Source: Pseudomonas sp. 14P_8.1_Bac3 (GTDB taxonomy: Bacteria > Pseudomonadota > Gammaproteobacteria > Pseudomonadales > Pseudomonadaceae). Taken from it: DNA of 64,000 nucleotides. The DNA is taken from contig NZ_JANLOD010000018.1 in assembly GCF_025466085.1 (NCBI RefSeq), positions 62,001-126,000 of the forward strand, read 5' to 3'. The notes beneath the pieces are model-generated. The model saw nothing but the letters and a program-made list of their open reading frames with translations. It ran no database searches and was not told the origin of the DNA. Shown piece after piece: positions 28,564 through 36,065 of the stretch. Position 1 is the stretch's first letter; each line of letters starts with the position of its first letter. A program made the translations under genes and the position numbers.

Positions 28564-29376
28564 ATGAAACTCCGTTATCCACAGGTCCTCCTGTTCCTTT
28601 GTTCCGTTTGCGCGGTGCCGGTTTATGCCGCTGACAGCGCCGTCAAACTCGACACCCCCGTCGGCGGCTGGCGAACCGGCGCGGTCGAGGGCGAAGGCGA
28701 AAATTTCCGCCAGACCGTCAACTACCCGGCTTCGTCGGTGAATACCCCGGCAGGCCAGGCCAACACCGCGCGCATTTCCGGCCAGATCAAAGCCACACCC
28801 AAATCCGCTGAACCGGGCCGGTTGATCGTCAACGGCGTCAGCATGCCGCTGAAAATCGATCCCGCCGGCCGCTTCGACCGACCGTTCTCGTTTCCCAATG
28901 GCAGCAACAGCGTCGAAGTCCGCAGCCCCGACGGCCAGCAACGCCATCGCACGCAGTTTTTGAATGCCAGCGGCGGAGCCACCCCCGCCAAGCTGCGGGT
29001 ATTGCTGTCCTGGGACAGCGACGGCACCGACCTGGACCTCCACCTCATCACCCCCGACGGCGCACACATCTGGTACGGCGACCGCGTCGCCCCCAATGGC
29101 GCGGCGCTGGACGTGGACGTGACCACCGGCTACGGCCCGGAAATCTTCGCCATGCCCGCGCCGATCAAGGGGCAGTACCTGGTGTACGTGAACTATTTCG
29201 GCGGTGGGTATCGCGGCGATGATGAAGGGCAGGAGGATGCGGTGCAGCCGTTGACCACGGCGCAGGTGACGGTAATCACGGAGGAGGGGACGCCGAACGA
29301 GAAGATGGAGACGTTCCTAGTGCCGATGCGGGCGGTGGGGGAGTTGACGTTGGTTAAGGGGTTTAGTTATCCGTGA
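28564..29376 (+). CDS. magF: MagF, DUF2135 (YfaP-like) periplasmic protein
   Basis: A 270-residue secreted protein with a signal peptide ending VPVYA and a C-terminal DUF2135 domain: LLSWDSDGTDLDLHLITPDG, GPEIFAMPAPIKGQYLVYVNYFGG. It is clearly paralogous to MagA (shared VGGWR, GSNSVEVRS, TPDG, YLVYVNY and ETFLVPMRAVG), so the operon is bracketed by two copies. P. aeruginosa MagF is a member of the MagD complex. It lies 3 bases after magE and ends the operon. Confidence 0.9.
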   Translation: MKLRYPQVLLFLCSVCAVPVYAADSAVKLDTPVGGWRTGAVEGEGENFRQTVNYPASSVNTPAGQANTARISGQIKATPKSAEPGRLIVNGVSMPLKIDPAGRFDRPFSFPNGSNSVEVRSPDGQQRHRTQFLNASGGATPAKLRVLLSWDSDGTDLDLHLITPDGAHIWYGDRVAPNGAALDVDVTTGYGPEIFAMPAPIKGQYLVYVNYFGGGYRGDDEGQEDAVQPLTTAQVTVITEEGTPNEKMETFLVPMRAVGELTLVKGFSYP

Positions 29377-29382
29377 GGGAGT

Positions 29383-29411
29383 GATTTGTCCGACAGGCTG
29401 TTGGGCAAATC
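29383..29411. terminator. Possible bidirectional hairpin between magF and darG
   Basis: GATTTGTCC and GGGCAAATC can pair over 9 positions (one G-T) around an 11-base loop between convergent genes. No run of T follows, so its terminator role is doubtful. Confidence 0.3.
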
Positions 29412-29429
29412 ATTCGGAAACAGGTGAAT

Positions 29430-30518
29430 TTAACAGGCAGCCATTTCAGGCCTGAAACTACTGGATGTCAGGCGTTTGAGAGCGATATCAAGCGCCGAGT
29501 CGTCAAACAGCCTGCCCTTACGGGCGGCGGCACCGGCTCCGCCCTCCCAATGCTTCAAAGCTTCGCGCACAGCAGGAACAGTCGGAGATACCTTCTCCTG
29601 ACTCAGCAGCCAATCGACTGTCGCCAATAACTCCATGCCGAATGGCGACTCAAAGCCATCGATCAATTCGGCAGTGCGCTCCAAGGCTTCGGAATACTCT
29701 TTGGCCTCTGATTTTAGATAGGTTTGCAAAAAGGCTTTGCGCTCCTGGTCAAACCAGATCACATCACTGATACCCGCATCGCTAATACGCTTGTCGCAAT
29801 GCAGATAGCTGCCATCCAGGTTATTGAGCAGATGCTCCAGCCGATTGGCGTACGGTCCGTATTTATGAGCAACGAACTTAAGGTTCAACGGGTTTTCAGT
29901 GTCCGGTAGCTTCTCTATAGCACGCTCCAGGAACCAGGCCAGCTTCTGAATCTCAAGCAGGCTGCATTCCATGCCTAAAACCCAGTAGCGGCGAACCAGT
30001 TCGGCAATGAGTGCGCGAGCTGGCGTGAGCTTTTCCACGCCGCTACGTTTGGCGACGTTCAGATATTGGTTGGAGGGTTCGAATACCAATACATCGACAT
30101 CCAGATCACTCAAGACATCAACAATCTGTTCGCGAACCTCAGGCCATTTCAAACCACCGTTACCGGCCCCTAGTGGTGGAACCGCCACGGACTTCACGTT
30201 GTTTTCCATCAGGAAGCGACGCAGATCGTGTAAACCTTCGGTAATCCAAGCCATCTGCGACGGTGATCGCCAGTGACGTTTGGTAGGAAAGTTTACGATC
30301 CAGCGAGGACCCTCCAGCTCGTTGACTGCCGTTATGTGAACCTTGCCTGTCTCCACCTCGCCAGCCTTGCAGGCCGCCGAATACAGACGGTAGTTCTCCG
30401 CGAAACGCTCTTTGAACATCAACGCGATACCTTTGCCCATCACGCCCACGGTATTCACCGTGTTGACGAGGGCTTCGGTATTGGCTTCCAGAAGGTTGCC
30501 TTGGGTAAATCTGATCAT
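29430..30518 (-). CDS. darG: DarG macrodomain antitoxin, ssDNA ADP-ribosyl glycohydrolase
   Basis: A 362-residue antitoxin. The N-terminal macrodomain has [38 protein letters not shown] and [12 protein letters not shown]; it removes ADP-ribose from thymidine in DNA. The C-terminal 190 residues ([31 protein letters not shown]) are the helical DarG region that binds DarT. ATG 30518 overlaps the darT stop by 4 bases. An upstream in-frame extension within darT was discarded. The gene is last in a three-gene ART-ART-macrodomain operon. The sequence here is less GC-rich than the mag genes. Confidence 0.93.
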   Translation of the reverse strand: MIRFTQGNLLEANTEALVNTVNTVGVMGKGIALMFKERFAENYRLYSAACKAGEVETGKVHITAVNELEGPRWIVNFPTKRHWRSPSQMAWITEGLHDLRRFLMENNVKSVAVPPLGAGNGGLKWPEVREQIVDVLSDLDVDVLVFEPSNQYLNVAKRSGVEKLTPARALIAELVRRYWVLGMECSLLEIQKLAWFLERAIEKLPDTENPLNLKFVAHKYGPYANRLEHLLNNLDGSYLHCDKRISDAGISDVIWFDQERKAFLQTYLKSEAKEYSEALERTAELIDGFESPFGMELLATVDWLLSQEKVSPTVPAVREALKHWEGGAGAAARKGRLFDDSALDIALKRLTSSSFRPEMAAC

Positions 30519-31159
30519 TGGAAATACCATCCCGGACGCGCATGAACGGACAACGTCAGGCCTCTGGCGGCCACGTCCTGCTCTATGCGTTCTTTCATTG
30601 CATCGTTGTAGCACATGATGCCAAGGAGTCCTGTAATCGGTAGGTGATCGTGAATCAGCGCCTCGGCCTGATAACGCTCCATCTTTCGAGGGTCATCAGG
30701 ATCACGTATGAAGTCGCGTCGTTGAAGGATAGACCAATCGATCTCGCCGAGATTCGCCAGATCGCTGTAATAGTCTGTCCAATCCGGGTAGGCATGTGCG
30801 TTCGTGAAGACAAACGGTAAGCCAAGCTGTTCGACACGGTACAGGCTGGAGACCAGAATCACGATCTCGTCATTGCTGCGCTGCTGAACGCTCCACCCGG
30901 AGTGAATGTTTTTCATCATCACAGAGAAGGGTGTGAAGTAGAAGGAAACGTAGTCGGCCAATACGCCCGCTGGGGAAATAGGAACACAGCGATTACGGCG
31001 CTTGTCGATCAAGTCAGCGTTGCCAATATTCACGTATTGCGATGTCTGTGCTTCGGAGCTGGCGCAATGTAGCCCATTGTCCAGAATCCAAGGCAGGTTA
31101 TCGCGGTGGACGATCCGCCAAATCAGAGCCTTCTCTGGATTCAGACTGGTGTAGTTCAT
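30515..31159 (-). CDS. darT: DarT toxin, ssDNA thymidine ADP-ribosyltransferase
   Basis: A 214-residue DarT (formerly DUF4433). [19 protein letters not shown] is the NAD-binding start. [24 protein letters not shown] carries the conserved Arg and the PxGxL-DYV-FYF signature, and [15 protein letters not shown] carries the likely catalytic Glu. DarT ADP-ribosylates thymidines in specific ssDNA motifs and stops replication; DarTG systems act as anti-phage abortive infection. It overlaps darG downstream and a second DarT-like gene upstream by 4 bases each. All family key residues appear intact. Confidence 0.93.
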   Translation of the reverse strand: MNYTSLNPEKALIWRIVHRDNLPWILDNGLHCASSEAQTSQYVNIGNADLIDKRRNRCVPISPAGVLADYVSFYFTPFSVMMKNIHSGWSVQQRSNDEIVILVSSLYRVEQLGLPFVFTNAHAYPDWTDYYSDLANLGEIDWSILQRRDFIRDPDDPRKMERYQAEALIHDHLPITGLLGIMCYNDAMKERIEQDVAARGLTLSVHARPGWYFQ

Positions 31160-31737
31160 TGATAAAACATTCTCTGATTTGCGCCGGTGAGTACATTAAC
31201 ACCGGCCTCGCGCATTTTAGCCACGCAGAGTGCTTCGACCTCCTCGTTAGGCGTGAAGATCTTGAAGAAGGCATTTGGTTTTACAACACCAGGCGCCAAG
31301 CATTCCGCCATGCAGATGCTTTTGCACTGCGCGTCGTGGTACTCCCGGCTGTTCATGACCTCCCACTCAATGGCTTCGAAACCCTCGTCATAATAGAGTA
31401 ACTGGATTGAGTCGTTTGCCAGAGGGTGGCGAGGAATGACTTTCCATCCGTTTTGTTTCGCAATAGATCTGTAAACGGAGATCAGGACGAATGTCACATC
31501 TGGGTTGTTACGTTGCACACTTCCGTCAAATGGATTTGCAGCGAACCAGTGAAAAGGCACATAGCTGTCAAGCTCAAGGGCTTTACGCTTTTTCAGAATC
31601 TCACCGTCAGCTACATCTTTAAAGTCGGTGAGTTCAGCGCGAGGCTTTAGGCCTCCCTGAAAAATGCCATCGAGGTTTTCGACCGAAGTGAGGTGGTATA
31701 GAAGCTTTTGTTCCTTGATATTTCTGACGTCTGGCAT
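31156..31737 (-). CDS. Second DarT-like (DUF4433-type) ADP-ribosyltransferase
   Basis: A 193-residue protein. ATG 31737 is preferred over a GTG 21 bases earlier because AGGGAG lies at the right distance. It shares the DarT fold pattern but is strongly divergent from its neighbour: LYHLTSVENLDGIFQGGLKPR matches the NAD-binding start, KKRKALELDSYVPFHWFAANPF matches the Arg/DYVPFYF region, and SICMAECLAPGVV places a Glu where DarT has its catalytic one. It is first in the operon and overlaps darT (ATGA). It may be a second toxin with another target, or a modulator of DarT; the sequence cannot decide. Confidence 0.75.
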   Translation of the reverse strand: MPDVRNIKEQKLLYHLTSVENLDGIFQGGLKPRAELTDFKDVADGEILKKRKALELDSYVPFHWFAANPFDGSVQRNNPDVTFVLISVYRSIAKQNGWKVIPRHPLANDSIQLLYYDEGFEAIEWEVMNSREYHDAQCKSICMAECLAPGVVKPNAFFKIFTPNEEVEALCVAKMREAGVNVLTGANQRMFYQ

Positions 31738-31900
31738 CGTGGTCTCCCTGACCTGCACAACTATCTAAATTCGCTTAAGCCCTATCACTTCTGCGCATTA
31801 ACCGCGACCTTCCAGGTCGAGCGTACCTCGTGATTCAAGTTCGTCATCACCTTAAGCTACAAGCGTGGCATGGGAAGTGGCTTGACCCATAAACGGTCTT

Positions 31901-32821
31901 TCACTCTTCATCGAAGTAATCACGATCCAGCGCTGGCAAACGCAACAAGCGTGATGTAACGCCGACTTCATGATCCATCATCAGATGCACCAGTCGCATG
32001 CCATCCACCAGCACGATGCCTTCCACTGATTTTGCAAAGTCGATCGCATGTGCGGTAAAGCCAGAGGTTGTGATGAACACTCCTCGTTTGGCCTTTTGCC
32101 CGGCGAGAGCACCGTAGAACGCCTGTAGCTCAGGACGGCCCACCGTGTTTTGCCAGCGCTTTGCCTGAACGTAAACCTTTTCCAATCCCAGCTTATCGAG
32201 CGAAATGATGCCGTCGATGCCCGCGTCGCCAGAGCCTCCGACGCGTTGAAGATCGTTCCGGCTCGCCCCGTATCCCAAGCGATGAAGTACATCCAGCACG
32301 ATCACTTCGAAGCGGTTGGGGCTGACCTGGAGCAAGTTATCCAGGAGGTCGGCCGCCGTAGCGTCGCGTAACTCCTGAAGCGCTTGTTCAAGTCTATCGT
32401 CCGGGCTTGCGGTGGCGGAGGTGACGTCAGGTTCAACGAGTGTTTCGTCATCAAGTGGGGCCGCGTCGGGTGCAACCTTCAGCTTCACATTCATGTAGCC
32501 AATGGCTATGTGCTCGACTTCACTGGACGACAGGGGCGCGGGATGTTCCTTGACATAGTCCACTCCCGATTCTGTCAGTTTCCAATAACCGCGTTTTGCG
32601 CTGCGGGACAAACCGGCTCTCTTGAGTCGGTCGTGCGCCCAGCCAGCCCGGTTTTTATAGGTTGCCTGACCACTGGCGATCAACTCATCACGTTGCTCTA
32701 CGGTCAGCTGCAGTATTTTCGCCGCTGCCTCATGGGCGTCGCGGGCGTGGGCACCTTCCGGTTTCGTTGCGAGAAAACGCATGATGGGTTCGATGAACTG
32801 ATCGTAGGTTGGAACAGACAT
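31901..32821 (-). CDS. mrr: Mrr-family type IV restriction endonuclease
   Basis: A 306-residue nuclease. The N-terminal Mrr_N winged-helix domain (residues about 5-100, YDQFIEPIMRFLATKPEGAHARDAHE) is followed by a PD-(D/E)xK catalytic domain at about 165-300: Glu172 in FEVIVLDVLHRLGYG, Asp203 in GDAGIDG and QAKRW with Lys221. Mrr enzymes cut DNA carrying foreign methylation. ATG 32821 was chosen because MSVPTYDQF is the conserved N-terminus; upstream extension is spurious. It lies 164 bases upstream of the DarTG operon on the same strand and is part of the defence island. Confidence 0.92.
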   Translation of the reverse strand: MSVPTYDQFIEPIMRFLATKPEGAHARDAHEAAAKILQLTVEQRDELIASGQATYKNRAGWAHDRLKRAGLSRSAKRGYWKLTESGVDYVKEHPAPLSSSEVEHIAIGYMNVKLKVAPDAAPLDDETLVEPDVTSATASPDDRLEQALQELRDATAADLLDNLLQVSPNRFEVIVLDVLHRLGYGASRNDLQRVGGSGDAGIDGIISLDKLGLEKVYVQAKRWQNTVGRPELQAFYGALAGQKAKRGVFITTSGFTAHAIDFAKSVEGIVLVDGMRLVHLMMDHEVGVTSRLLRLPALDRDYFDEE

Positions 32822-32872
32822 GGCGCATCCCTGTGCTAATGATGTTTTGGCCGATCGGCAGGCGAGTATAAA

Positions 32873-32886
32873 TGAGCGGTCGCTCA
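32873..32886. promoter_or_regulatory. Perfect palindrome near mrr start, possible operator
   Basis: TGAGCGGTCGCTCA has 6-base arms around two central bases, 52 bases before the mrr start codon. Position and symmetry suit a dimeric regulator; none is identified. Confidence 0.35.
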
Positions 32887-33145
32887 GGATGGTTCCACTA
32901 GCAAATGCTGGCACAGTGAAAGCGTAAGCCCTTGTGTCTCAGATCTGCCATGTGCTGCAAGAGTCTACTCAGTCTGCAAACTACTGCCCAATTCGCGCCT
33001 GTGCATCTTGGTACGCAGCTTCACCCTTGCGCAGAAGGCCATTTAGAGATGCGCGAGATGCTGGCACTTTGTATTCTATTCGCCGGATTCACTCCGTATC
33101 TGACCGACCGTTAGACGTTACCGCCATATTTTCAAGGACGTTGAT

Positions 33146-33265
33146 ATGAGTAACTTTGCCTCCTGCGCACTGAGCTGCGTTGCCCGACAACCGATCACGC
33201 CGAGTTTGGAAAGACGCCAACGCGGCATGCCGATCTATCTCTCAAATCAAAATAGGCGCCGTTGA
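33146..33265 (+). CDS. Candidate 39-residue small protein
   Basis: An ATG with AAGGA 8 bases upstream opens a 39-residue frame starting MSNFASCALSCVARQ and ending in a basic QNRRR. It contains two Cys residues and a basic middle (LERRQRG). It ends 62 bases before the unknown gene at 33328 and could be its leader peptide or a small partner. Evidence is limited to the good ribosome-binding site. Confidence 0.3.
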   Translation: MSNFASCALSCVARQPITPSLERRQRGMPIYLSNQNRRR

Positions 33266-33327
33266 CTGGCCCCTGGTTACGTCGCTCTCAAAATGACGAC
33301 AGCGAAATTAAAGCAAAAGGAATGAGA

Positions 33328-33888
33328 ATGAAGCGTATAGAGCGGGACTTCATCACGCTGTTCAATTGCCTCTGGTACGAAGACTTTCCTGTGGTGGAAG
33401 GCGGTTACACCAACCCGGCGGACTGGACCATTCATATCGGTCACACCATCAAGAAATGCGCAAAACTATTGGGGGCTCGGGCGGGGTTCGAACAGGGCGG
33501 ACGTACCGATGCAGTTCTGAAGTTTCCGGACGGCAACATTCTGTCTAACGTGGAGTGGGAATGGATCGAGGCGCACAAGGACGCGGTGGGCGAGATCGAA
33601 AAATTGTTGCGCAATCATGAGCTCGCGGCGTTCTCCACCTTTATCTCCTACAGCGCCGAAAAGAGTCTTCCCTCCACGATTGAAAAGGCGGCCAACCTAT
33701 GGCGATCCGCTGGACGTCCGCTGATTTTCTTCGTCGTCACATTTGAAATGTCGAGTGGCAACCGCTGGTTCCAAGAGCTGAAAACCTATGTGTTCGAGAA
33801 CGACAGTCATCGGTTGCATCGCTCTCAACCGGCGTTGCCTTGGGACTTCGCATCGAGCAAGTATCTGGAACTCGCTGACGGCGAGTGA
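33328..33888 (+). CDS. Unknown protein, possible PD-(D/E)xK-like nuclease, beside tandem GTPases
   Basis: A 186-residue soluble protein starting MKRIERDFITLFNCLWYEDF; AAAGGA lies 6 bases before ATG 33328. No domain is recognised with confidence. GFEQGGRTDAVLKF, then SNVEWEWIEAHKDAVGEIEKLL and later RPLIFFVVTFE give an order of Asp, Glu-x-Glu and hydrophobic strands that recalls PD-(D/E)xK folds, though the usual Lys of ExK is missing. It stands 56 bases before the first GTPase gene on the same strand, so the three probably form one cassette. Confidence 0.65.
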   Translation: MKRIERDFITLFNCLWYEDFPVVEGGYTNPADWTIHIGHTIKKCAKLLGARAGFEQGGRTDAVLKFPDGNILSNVEWEWIEAHKDAVGEIEKLLRNHELAAFSTFISYSAEKSLPSTIEKAANLWRSAGRPLIFFVVTFEMSSGNRWFQELKTYVFENDSHRLHRSQPALPWDFASSKYLELADGE

Positions 33889-33944
33889 GCGGTGCTGCGG
33901 GCAGGGCGTGTCGTTTTTTACCAGGGCGGGAGCACAGTAGTTTG

Positions 33945-34679
33945 ATGGATCAGAACCGGATTTTTGGAACAGCGCTCTCCAGTTACATCCACGGTAGCAG
34001 CGCCGCAATCGCTTCCATTTTGGAATCGGCGCGTGCGACTCGGCAGTTACTTGAGCAGTTGGAGTTCGTCGAACCAACTCACGGGGATGCTTTGCGTGTT
34101 GGCGTTTTTGGGGTCACGGGTGTCGGGAAGTCGAGCCTGTGTAATGCGCTGGCAGGACAAGACCTCGCGGCCGTGAGCGCAGTGGCCGCGTGCACGCGTA
34201 AAACACAAGACATCCCAGTGGTCTCCTATCCGTTTGGGGGAAAACTGCGGGCGTTCACGTTGGTGGATGTACCCGGTTTGGGTGAGACGCCCGCGAGAGA
34301 CGCCGAATACCTTGAACTATACAAACAGCTGATCCCTCAGCTGGATCTGGTGGTGTGGGCGATCAAGGCGGATGACCGCGCCTACACCATCGGGATGAAT
34401 GCCTATCGAACGCTGTTGAAGTCCTCCAGATGCCCGGTTCTCTTCGTTTTGACCCAGGTCGAAAAGGTCGAGCCCGTACGACATTGGAATAGTCTGGGTA
34501 GTACGCCGGGTATACGGCAGATGGAGAACATCGAGAAAAAGCGGAGTGAAGTCGCCTCAGCTTTCAACGTCGCCGAAGAGCGGATTGTGTCTGTGTCGGT
34601 TACGGAGTCCTATCAAGTAGAGCAACTGCGGTATCACATTCTTTCAATGCTCTACGAACCCGTTCAAGCGTCTCGTTGA
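33945..34679 (+). CDS. YfjP/YkfA-like GTPase, first of tandem pair
   Basis: A 244-residue P-loop GTPase of the TrmE-Era class. G1 GVTGVGKSS (56-64), a Thr-containing switch I in AACTRKTQ, G3 DVPGLGE (108-114) and a G4 variant LTQVEKVEP replacing NKxD/TKxD. The phrase VVWAIKADDRAYT is characteristic of prophage-borne YfjP/YkfA proteins. A short helical N-terminus (1-45) precedes the G domain. ATG 33945 is used although its ribosome-binding site is distant. Function of the family is unknown. The next gene is a paralogue. Confidence 0.8.
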   Translation: MDQNRIFGTALSSYIHGSSAAIASILESARATRQLLEQLEFVEPTHGDALRVGVFGVTGVGKSSLCNALAGQDLAAVSAVAACTRKTQDIPVVSYPFGGKLRAFTLVDVPGLGETPARDAEYLELYKQLIPQLDLVVWAIKADDRAYTIGMNAYRTLLKSSRCPVLFVLTQVEKVEPVRHWNSLGSTPGIRQMENIEKKRSEVASAFNVAEERIVSVSVTESYQVEQLRYHILSMLYEPVQASR

Positions 34680-34710
34680 GTTTGAACCATAAACCATCAA
34701 GGAAGTGAAA

Positions 34711-35556
34711 ATGACTGACACTAACACCGGAAACTACGATGAGCTCAAGGGCAAAATCCGGGCAAAGATCACCGAAATGCGCGGTTATACACCCAGGGTC
34801 GCCATCTTTGGTGTGACCGGAGTAGGAAAGTCGAGTCTGTGTAACGCGTTGTTCGGTAAGGATGCGGCCGCAGTCAGCGACGTTGCGGCCTGCACTCGCC
34901 GTCCGCAGGAAATATTCATTCAGGGTGATGCAGGCACAGGCGGCTTGATGCTGGTTGACGTGCCCGGGGTAGGTGAAACGCCAGAACGGGACAAAGAATA
35001 CTTCGCGCTCTACCAGAGCATCCTTCCCGAACTGGACCTCGTGCTATGGGCCATCAAAGCCGACGATCGTGCTTATTCAGTGGCGATGACGGCCTATAAC
35101 GAAATTCTGAAACCGAATTTGAAGCAATGCCCGGTGGTGTTCGTGCTGACTCAGGTGGACAAGGTTGAACCACTGCGTGATTGGGATGTTGCCCATAACC
35201 GCCCAGGGGACAAACAAAAGCTCAATATCGAGCGCAAGATCATGGAGGTCGCCAGAGAGTTTGATGTTTCGCCCAACACTATTGAGGTCGTATCCGCTCA
35301 AGATTCGTACAACCTCGTTGCGCTCGTAGACAAGATCGTCGCCGTGCTGCCCAACGAGAAAAAGTATTCGGTACTGCGGGAAACCCGAGAAGAGAATCGC
35401 AGCGAAAAATCTTACGAAGAGGCCGAGCGCGGGATTTTTGAAACCATTAAGGATTACGCGGGTAAAGCCTGGGATTTTGTAAAAGAAGAAACGGTGTCGG
35501 TGCTGGCGAGTACCGCTAAAAAGTTTATCAGCTCATTTTTCAGCAAGTGGTTCTGA
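34711..35556 (+). CDS. YfjP/YkfA-like GTPase, second of tandem pair with amphipathic C-tail
   Basis: A 281-residue paralogue of the previous protein: G1 GVTGVGKSS (34-42), G3 DVPGVGE (83-89), G4 LTQVDKVEP. AAGGAAG precedes ATG 34711. Unlike its neighbour it has about 60 extra C-terminal residues: a charged segment (REENRSEKSYEEAERG) and then an aromatic, basic amphipathic tail ending AKKFISSFFSKWF, which may bind a membrane. A good terminator follows 16 bases after the stop, closing the cassette. Membrane action upon a trigger is speculation. Confidence 0.82.
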   Translation: MTDTNTGNYDELKGKIRAKITEMRGYTPRVAIFGVTGVGKSSLCNALFGKDAAAVSDVAACTRRPQEIFIQGDAGTGGLMLVDVPGVGETPERDKEYFALYQSILPELDLVLWAIKADDRAYSVAMTAYNEILKPNLKQCPVVFVLTQVDKVEPLRDWDVAHNRPGDKQKLNIERKIMEVAREFDVSPNTIEVVSAQDSYNLVALVDKIVAVLPNEKKYSVLRETREENRSEKSYEEAERGIFETIKDYAGKAWDFVKEETVSVLASTAKKFISSFFSKWF

Positions 35557-35571
35557 CAGAAACCGTCGAGT

Positions 35572-35600
35572 GCCAGGCATCCCATGGATTGATGCCTGGC
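35572..35600 (+). terminator. Rho-independent terminator after GTPase cassette
   Basis: GCCAGGCAT and ATGCCTGGC form a perfect 9-pair stem around an 11-base loop, followed by TTCCACTTTT. It lies 16 bases after the second GTPase stop. Confidence 0.65.
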
Positions 35601-35696
35601 TTCCACTTTTGACCGGCAGGTCAATCGTGGTGTTCAGAGATGATGTCAGCCAGAAGGGCCGCCGCAGTTCATATCATTGGGGTATTTTCGGCAGGC

Positions 35697-35722
35697 ATTA
35701 AAAAGCCGGCTTGTGGCCGGCT
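35697..35722 (-). terminator. Rho-independent terminator, minus strand
   Basis: On the minus strand AGCCGGC-CACAA-GCCGGCT is followed at once by TTTTTA: a 7-pair GC stem, 5-base loop and T-tract. It is too far (about 340 bases) from the repressor stop to be its obvious terminator, so another short transcript may end here. Confidence 0.6.
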
Positions 35723-35883
35723 TCTCGGGGACGGGCTTGGTTCATTTTTGGTAAACCGCGCCAGCCTTCAAAACGTACACCCGGATCTTGCGTCCGGCTG
35801 TGGGACTCGGCGAGAAAGTCATCTGCCTGGTCGGTGCGATCCGGGCCGCGGGGCGGGTCGGTCGCAAATGTGGGGCGCAGCAT
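35698..35883 (-). CDS. Possible 61-residue protein or small RNA ending at terminator
   Basis: A minus-strand frame from ATG 35883 encodes 61 polar, Arg/Asp-rich residues (MLRPTFATDPPRGPDRTDQA at the start, EAGHKPAF at the end), with its stop codon inside the T-tract of the terminator. There is no clear ribosome-binding site, and the composition is unlike a globular protein, so a non-coding RNA is an equal alternative. Listed because something must be transcribed into that terminator. Confidence 0.3.
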   Translation of the reverse strand: MLRPTFATDPPRGPDRTDQADDFLAESHSRTQDPGVRFEGWRGLPKMNQARPREAGHKPAF

Positions 35884-35985
35884 ACTGATTTTTTTGGGGA
35901 ATTCCCAGCTTGATGTGCGGAGTAGAGCTGTCAGTTGCCTTGGATGGGGGGGGCTGATCCGGAACTTGAGGTGAATGTTCTGCCG

Positions 35986-36012
35986 CCTTCGCGGGCAGGC
36001 CCGCTCCCACAG
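35986..36012. repeat. Single REP unit
   Basis: CTTCGCGGGCAGGCCCGCTC followed by CCACAG is one inverted-orientation unit of the GTGGGAGCGGGC REP class without a partner nearby. Confidence 0.7.
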
Positions 36013-36065
36013 GGATCGTGTGACGCCGGTGGAAGTGAGCCTATCCGTACGAAAACAATGCGGTG

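Larger units (their letters stand above)
32822..33327. other. Divergent intergenic region mrr / unknown gene
   Basis: A 506-base, relatively AT-rich gap. It holds the mrr promoter region with a perfect palindrome (32873-32886), several short overlapping frames without ribosome-binding sites, and one candidate 39-codon gene (33146-33265). No tRNA, integrase remnant or repeat was found. It may be decayed sequence from an earlier insertion. Confidence 0.5.
35557..36065. other. Intergenic region between GTPase cassette and repressor
   Basis: About 500 bases between two genes whose 3' ends face each other. It holds the terminator of the GTPase cassette, a minus-strand terminator (35697-35722) with a possible short gene or small RNA in front of it, and a single REP unit (35986-36012). 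No other coding potential is convincing. Confidence 0.5.

Noticed and set aside
32932-33149. Two overlapping plus-strand frames of 60-71 codons before the unknown gene
   Set aside because: They lack ribosome-binding sites, overlap each other in different frames and show no recognisable domain.
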